This document shows, one piece after another, positions 58,472-64,000 of a stretch of DNA of 64,000 nt; position 1 is the stretch's first letter, and every line of letters starts with the position of its first letter. Source of the DNA: Fragilariopsis cylindrus CCMP1102 (Eukaryota; Bacillariophyta; Bacillariophyceae; Bacillariales; Bacillariaceae). The notes beneath the pieces are model-generated. The model was not told the DNA's origin and did no database searches. It saw only the letters and a program-made list of their open reading frames with translations. The stretch covers positions 1 through 64,000 of the forward strand of contig FMBT01000396.1 in assembly GCA_900095095.1 (NCBI GenBank), written 5' to 3'. Made by a program: the position numbers and the translations under genes.

Positions 58472-60708
58472 ATGATTGTAGGTATGATGTTGTCTAGTAG
58501 TCAGCGACGATGCTCCGCAACCAATGCCGCTGCTGGTTATACAGCGGATCCAATAAAAAATGATAGTAACAATAAGAATCATAAAGATCCTTCCATCATC
58601 GACAATACAACAACAAAAGAAGAAGAACACGATCAAGAGGATGAGAAATATTCTCAAGTTTACTTCGAGCATCGTATTCAAACGCTTCAGGCTAAAATCG
58701 TACATGCAATCCCAAGTAAAGAAGAAGTCGATCCTTCTAATGTCTTTTCTTCAATCCTTCAATCGTACGATGCAGGAAAGCAAACATTAGAAAGTACAAA
58801 AAGTCTCCTTTCGAAATTAGAAGAAAAAGATAAGAGCATCGATCCCGCAATAATAGATCAGGCAAAATTAGCAATTCAAGATGCTCAGGATACAGTTAAT
58901 CGTCTGAATGAGGCAGGAACAAATTGTGGTGCTGCCATAGTTGACGACGACAATATGGATTGTTCGATAGTCTTCTTCATAATGAACGTGATATATTGGA
59001 ATGTACGTGTTTGATCCAGGCTAGACCCAAAAAACTTGCAGAATGGTGTTCTGAACTGGATAATCGACCATTATTGGATCAATTTCTATGCGATTTAAAT
59101 TTGATGAAATTATTCCTATCAGCAGGTGGACCATCTAATGGAAATTATGGTGAAGCATTATCAATTTATTCAAAAATTAAAGAAGAAATCCGTATCTATC
59201 AAAAATTGGACGACAGCAACAACAATGAGACATTATTGACAACCCTACCACCTGTATTATCGTGTCTTCAGTCAAGAATTGCACTGGCAGTTAGTCTTCA
59301 ATTAGCAACACCGATTCCTATCTTCAAACAAAGTAATATGTACGTTGATCCAGTAAAACGATTTTGGTATTACGTACATGCTGCACAAAAGAAAGATGAA
59401 CTTGATAAATCATTTTGTACACTTACTGTTTGGGAAATACGAAAAGTAATAGATTCAAATGCATCCAATGAGGATTTGACATGGGGTCGTGAATATTTAA
59501 GAGCATACCGTCCAGATGAAATTTGGACGTCCAGTCAAAAGTGGCGATATGTGATGTCCGTGAAGACCGATGTCGGGTATCGACATCCTGATCACGAATT
59601 CAATAATTATCAGGAATTGATTAGTGCCGGTGGAGAATGTGGCCCTCGTGCATTCTTTGGTCGTTTTATTAGCAAAAGTTGGGGAATACCAACCTGGGGT
59701 GTACGTCAACCCGGTCATGCGGCAATGAGTCGTTGGACCGACCAAAGTAGTGGAGGTTGGATGGTTGTTCTTGGTGCCGCTTGGCAATATTCTTGGTGGG
59801 ACGATGATCGGTATTCTGGAAAGGAAAATGGACGAACACGAACCGGAGTCGATTTTTATGAAGAGACACAATCAAGGACTGGTAGTAAGTCTCCGGATAC
59901 GTACTATAAAAACGTTATATTACTTGAATGTTTAGCCGAATGTCTTGACGAAACAATTGAAGAAGAATTTTCATCTGAAAAATTCTGGCGTTCTTTAGCC
60001 CTGGCACAAAGAAAGGTGATGGCTCGTGCATTTTCAAGGCAGCAAGAAATCTGTAAAGATAGAGATGAAGAGATTGGTAGAAAGGAGAAAGATGACAATG
60101 TATATAATAGTCTTTGTATTGAGTCTAGGTATGATTCTACCTCGGCTGTTGATAAGATTGTTACTGACATGAAATCGACACATATTCTGCAGCCCTGTCA
60201 AAATCCATGTTTGTCTCATATCTTGAAAAGTCAATACGAGGAAGAATCCTCAGTAATTGTTATACCTGCCACAAGTTTTATCAGTCCTTCAAACCCAACA
60301 AAGAATGTATTGGTTATGAATAGCTTTTTAGGAGGAACTCAACTTCATTTGGAACAAGACGGGCAGGTCGAGTATGAATTACCATCTTCGATCGTAACAG
60401 CAGGCACCTATACATTGTCTGCCAAGGTTGTCAACGTCCATCGCAACCCTAAACCATTATTGGTGAGTATCGAAAATCCCTCTTTACAGAATCACAATTT
60501 TCGAGATAATACTATAGATGGATATGAATTGATTTACTTACCACAAGGGCAAGAAATGGAGGTTCAGTATACAAAGGGTAAGTGGGAACAAACCAATAGT
60601 ATCAGGATTGAACTGAGTCCAGGAGGGCGACTTAAGTTGTCAAGGAAAGCTCCTTGCTGGGGATTGACAATCAAAGAAATCATCCTTCAACTGATAACTA
60701 GCAACTAA
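58472..60708 (+). CDS. Secreted-type protein with transglutaminase-like Cys/His core
   Basis: A start at ATG 58472 gives a short hydrophobic segment (MIVGMMLSSSQRRCSA), part of a probable signal peptide. Residues to about 165 are charged and helical (KSLLSKLEEKDKSIDPAIID). A one-base slip near 58960 joins this to LFDSLLHNERDILECTCL and an intact 1.7-kb frame. The core contains VGYRHPDHEFNNYQELISAG, GECGPRAFFGRFI and IPTWGVRQPGHAAMSRW with LGAAWQYSWWDD, an order of Cys then His then acidic residue as in the transglutaminase/papain-like superfamily, with GECGPRA as candidate nucleophile Cys. From memory, proteins with GVRQPGHAAM occur in bacteria and algae without known substrate. The C-terminal 150 residues look like a beta-sandwich carbohydrate-binding module (LEQDGQVEYELPSSIVTAGT). 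A role in polysaccharide or protein crosslinking or cleavage outside the cytosol is a guess. Confidence 0.6.
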
Positions 60709-60960
60709 ATCAAAGACAAAATGAAACAACTATTGTCTAAAGTTCTCCAATACGTTTATTTAATTTCTAATTTTGAACCTAACGGGGTTCATGCCTGCAA
60801 TGATCGAATGCCAGCTCACCACCGCCACCATTAGCTAGCATAAGTAACCATTATTAAGCGAATACAAAGCACAACAAAATACCCCTACTAAAAAATGACA
60901 AACATATAATATTGTCACTAGGAACGATACTAAACGTCCTGTAGACGCCAACTTCTTGAT

Positions 60961-62160
60961 TCACGTATAATCTCCCCACGATAACGCATCATCAAAGGCT
61001 CGATATTTTGGCATTCGATCACATAATAACTTCCACGCCGACTCATCAAAGACAGTCCCTGGAGTGGCAGCGAAATGAAGCGGCTTCCCATCTGCCAGGA
61101 TCTCCTCGCGCGTGTAAGACCTCTGTTCACCCAGATGGCATTTTACACTTAGTGGTCGGAATACCATACCCCTAATGCAACTTTTCTCATCATATTCCTT
61201 TGCGCTAAAGTATCGATAATGGTATATGAGTAATGCCGATGATGGAGATGCTGCTAAAGCCTTTGAACTTGACCAGTTTTACCAGACTGCTCTAATTGAA
61301 TTGCTCCCTTGTACTCTGTAGTCCCAAGCTTGCCTGGCTGCACGTGAACAGCATGGGGGTTACGAGCCGCCAAAAAGTCGGATGCCTTCACAATCGTCTT
61401 TATCACTACATCGGGGGCTGCTTCGCGATATTGAAAACGTTTTAATACCGGGATGGGCTTGTAGAATGTTTTATTAGCCGAGCCAAACATAATCCAGTTA
61501 GCTACTAGTGCTCCACCGTATGGTTCTAGGTAATCTTTGACAACGCCATGTACTGATGTGTAGTTTCCTCTTGGCATAAAAAATTCATCTACGTCAATCA
61601 ATGCGAAATAATCCATTTCTGTGGTATTCATCATGTTTGATAACTTTGGAAGAACAGTATTCTTCCCAAATCTTAGAATACAATCCTTGTAAGCTTTGAT
61701 TTGTGCCTTTTCTTCCACATGTCCCCAAGGAGTGACATGTACACGGCGATACAACGGATGGTTGCGAGTATTTTCATACCACTTGTTGAGATAGTTTTGT
61801 TTTGAGTGATCGTATAAATATATGTTATCATATTCATTGCCACCAAATGGTAATCTAGCCATTCATCAAGGTAGGCATCCGCGTCCTTGACGATGGCACA
61901 TATTCCTACCGTAAAATCGTAGTCAACTGTGACTACTGCTTCATCCGTAGCGGTGTTTGAGATGAGGGTGGTTGGAGCAAACTCCAATGTATTTATTTCG
62001 GTTCGTTCCACATCCGTAGCGGTGTAAAGTTTGAGATGAGGGGCAACAGGCGATACGTTCCAAGAACAAGTTGACCTAGTACCAGTAGTATCATCAGGAC
62101 GAGCTGGCTTAAGGTACAGCACGATATTGGTGAGTGGTTCGTATTGTCTTCTTTTGCCAT
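60961..62160 (-). CDS. GT92-family (DUF23) glycosyltransferase, frame-broken
   Basis: ATG 62160 begins MAKEDNTNHSPISCC and leads into a membrane anchor (LSQLVLMILLVLGQLVLG) typical of type II Golgi glycosyltransferases. After a slip near 62040 the catalytic part reads DFTVGICAIVKDADAYLDEW, LDYHL and, after another slip near 61855, GGNEYDNIYLYDHSKQNYLN. Further marks are VHVTPWGHVEEKAQIKAYKD, YFALIDVDEFFMPRGNYTSV (the DxD-like metal site) and GALVANWIMFGSANKTFYKP. After a slip near 61268 it continues LAASPSSALLIYHYRYFSAK and EYDEKSCIRGMVF, then ends ALSWGDYT at 60961. GT92 enzymes transfer galactose or related sugars to glycans; the acceptor here is unknown. At least three one-base slips are needed, all keeping the GT92 order. 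Confidence 0.75.
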
Positions 62161-63038
62161 GGTAGCAGTCTATTTTCGAGCGTTTGGAATGCTAGTCTTT
62201 ATTATCATCATTATTATAATATCAAGCTTGTCTTTGTAACGAACCCGAAGAGCATACGATTTGTATTCCAGTGGTGTCGAAAAAAAAAAAGCAATAAATG
62301 AGACATTAACAGGTTTTAACACGTATTTTGATTATGAACTCTTTTCAAATCAAAAATCGGAAAACCTGGTTACTCCGAAGTAGATGCGTGAGACTTTGGT
62401 ACACGCATTAGGGTACAGTACATTAATTTCCAAGCGTGCATGTACACCTTAGTTGCGGACTGATCAGCTATGATTAAGCTAATTCAGCTATGACCGTTAT
62501 ATTTAAAAAACGTTAAGTCGCCGGCTGTCCGTGATTCAGTCTTGATACGTTTCCTTCCAGAAACATATCACATAACAAATTCGAAAATAATACCTTAATC
62601 GACTAAGTCGACTACAATCAAATTGTAAAGAATATCATGTTTCAAATCGTCATGGATCCAACAAAACGAACAACGTGCACCTACCATGGGATAGCAAACG
62701 TTGCTACTTTCTTCTTAACCAATACTGCAGCACTACTGTACAAAGTACAAGTAAAACAAAATCGAGAAATACACAGCTAATAGTAGCACTACTACTTGTG
62801 GCGATACGATTTTTCTATTTACGAATTTCCTGGCGTGAATTAATTTTTCAGCACCATCCAGAAAAGACGCATCAAACATCGTCGCTCAAATCGTTTTTTA
62901 AAGGACCTCCTGCCCCTGTTTATCCTTGGTGTCTATTCGTTCTATTAGAAACGTCTTTACTACACGTCTATAAATTTCGATAAGAATCTATATTTGTCTG
63001 CTTGCTGTAACAACGATAACGATAACGACCATCTACGT
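62161..63038. promoter_or_regulatory. Divergent promoter region, GT92 gene (-) / PLP-enzyme-like gene (+)
   Basis: About 880 bp, AT-rich, with TACAGTA at 62413 and TACTGTA at 62734. A plus-strand ORF at 62675-62983 has one hydrophobic segment but no family signal and may be 5' leader sequence of the next gene. Confidence 0.4.
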
Positions 63039-63493
63039 ATGTTGTCCGTCAACGCCAACGGCGGTACAGATAATAATAACAACAAAAAGGAGAACCAAGA
63101 AAACAAAAACAGATACGGAAGAAAAAGGAGACACAATACATACAGTCATAATTTTTCGAAACATTACGTAGGCTTAGTAACTATAGTAGTTGCTACCTTT
63201 CTTCTACAAAATGCAACGACGACGACGACGACGACGACGATGGTGTTATCTTTTTCGATCGTCACAATCAGGACCATGACACGACGACGCCATCATCATC
63301 ACGCAGCGATGAAGACAATAATACCATCGCTATTGCAGAGGTACTCAAAATTGGATGATTTTTTGTCGGACACAGATGGGGACGTGAGTCGATTAGTGGA
63401 ACAACTTGAACAGAAACAGAAACAGAAGAAACTTGTCGTCGTTTCTAATAATAATGTTACTAACACCACCGACGACGATACTATAACAATGAC

Positions 63494-63536
<43 letters not shown>

Positions 63537-64000
63537 AATAATAACAACAATATAATAGTTGGATAGATGGGATAAAATTTTCGGAAGAGAAATATGGTAA
63601 CGACGATGACTCACAAAATCAACAACAACAACAGACATCCTCACCATCACCATCACCAGTGGAACTACTGACCATTCGTGATCGAACTATACATATAAAA
63701 TCTGACCAGCAGCTACGATTATTCGGAAGTGGTATTGTGGTAACAAAGCAAGGAAGATGTGGTCTTGAACAAGGTATCAGTGTCCGAATTTCCAAAGTGT
63801 TTAGTTAGTTATGGTGGACCTCAAAGTAATTCTATGTTGGCATTGGCTGCGATCACGAATTACAAAAATAGAGAATTAGCAGAAGAAGAGAAAGAAGGAA
63901 CAACAAGGATGAATAATAACGGCAGCAGAAACAACAATGACAACGACAACGACAACGACATGACAATGACAACATATCTATAAGTACACCAATACGGTTC
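63039..64000 (+). CDS. ACC deaminase/D-cysteine desulfhydrase-like PLP enzyme, N-terminal part (cut by window edge)
   Basis: The likely start is ATG 63039 (MLSVNANGGT). A basic region precedes a hydrophobic stretch (HYVGLVTIVVATFLLQ), either a signal for the ER/plastid or an anchor. RYSKLDDFLSDTDGDVSRLV follows, then a run of about 19 Asn codons that the frame may not survive intact. The next frame continues WIDGIKFSEEKYGNDDDSQN, TIRDRTIHIKSDQQL and LFGSGIVVTKQGRCGLEQ; a further slip near 63765 gives PKCLVSYGGPQSNSMLALAA. That last motif matches the GGxQSN loop that holds the PLP phosphate or substrate carboxylate in the ACC deaminase/D-cysteine desulfhydrase family. The catalytic Lys motif (GNKxRK) is not identifiable here, and the rest lies beyond 64000. 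Family confidence is moderate. Confidence 0.5.
63493..63545 (+). repeat. AAC/AAT trinucleotide repeat (poly-Asn)
   Basis: About 18 consecutive Asn codons, mostly AAC, interrupt the PLP-enzyme-like gene. A CGA/ACG trinucleotide run lies just upstream at 63210-63241. These tracts are probably length-variable and coincide with frame changes. Confidence 0.85.

Noticed and set aside
62675-62983. 102-codon plus-strand ORF with a hydrophobic segment
   Set aside because: Probably leader sequence of the next gene; no domain recognised.
63299-63656. Minus-strand poly-Leu/Val ORFs
   Set aside because: Mirror of the AAC/AAT repeat tract.
1-64000. Search for transposons, LTR elements, viral genes and CRISPR arrays
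   Set aside because: No reverse transcriptase, integrase, transposase or capsid motif was seen, no paired long terminal repeats, and no regularly spaced repeat array; only microsatellites and short duplications.

Overview
The window looks like nuclear chromosomal DNA of a diatom (photosynthetic stramenopile). The DNA is AT-rich. Genes are fairly dense on both strands. Short GT-AG introns of about 90-250 nt interrupt genes in ways that restore family-conserved protein sequence. Proteins carry many Asn, Gln, Ser and Asp homopolymer tracts. Several proteins start with a signal peptide followed by an ASAFAP-like motif, the bipartite presequence used for plastids of red-algal secondary origin. Several families (the RCRHC-domain protein, the FGG/TWG SGNH-like protein) are ones I associate with diatoms. 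I see no rRNA, convincing tRNA, CRISPR array, integrated virus or autonomous transposon.

Layout. 0-8.3 kb: an RCRHC-domain protein (-) with a frame-broken acidic tail, an AIM24-family protein (-) and an SGNH/GDSL-like membrane-anchored protein (-). 9.3-32.7 kb: a metabolic block rich in predicted plastid proteins: cytosolic-type SHMT (+), a riboflavin deaminase fused to a CRM/YhbY RNA-binding domain (+), two paralogous RluA-like pseudouridine synthases (-, -) flanking an orphan 579-aa protein (-), an HCF101-type Fe-S ATPase (+), a peptidase-E-like S51 protein (-), a YCII-domain protein (+), gamma-glutamyltransferase (+) and a plastid/thylakoid-type protein (-). 33-41 kb: a putative glycosyltransferase (+), a Lin0512-family protein (+), a small FLASH-like coiled-coil protein (-) and a DUF616-type glycosyltransferase (-). 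41-58 kb: signalling genes, an S6K-like AGC kinase (+) and a 12-kb DOCK-type Rho-GEF (+). 58-64 kb: a protein with a Cys/His transglutaminase-like core (+), a GT92-like glycosyltransferase (-) and the start of an ACC-deaminase/D-cysteine-desulfhydrase-like gene (+) cut by the window edge.

The main caution is reading-frame integrity. About a dozen genes lose frame by one base, often several times and often in homopolymers, with family-conserved protein continuing in the next frame. In most cases I traced, the frame is restored as if one base were missing. Other genes stay open for 1-4 kb. This points to residual assembly indels more than to wholesale pseudogenisation, and coordinates of those genes are spans rather than single ORFs.

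The most interesting biology is the deaminase-CRM fusion, the two RluA paralogues that share Gly in place of the usual catalytic Asp, the run of plastid-targeted neighbours, the compact FLASH-like protein, and an intergenic TACTGTA-type heptamer that also sits on both SHMT splice junctions.
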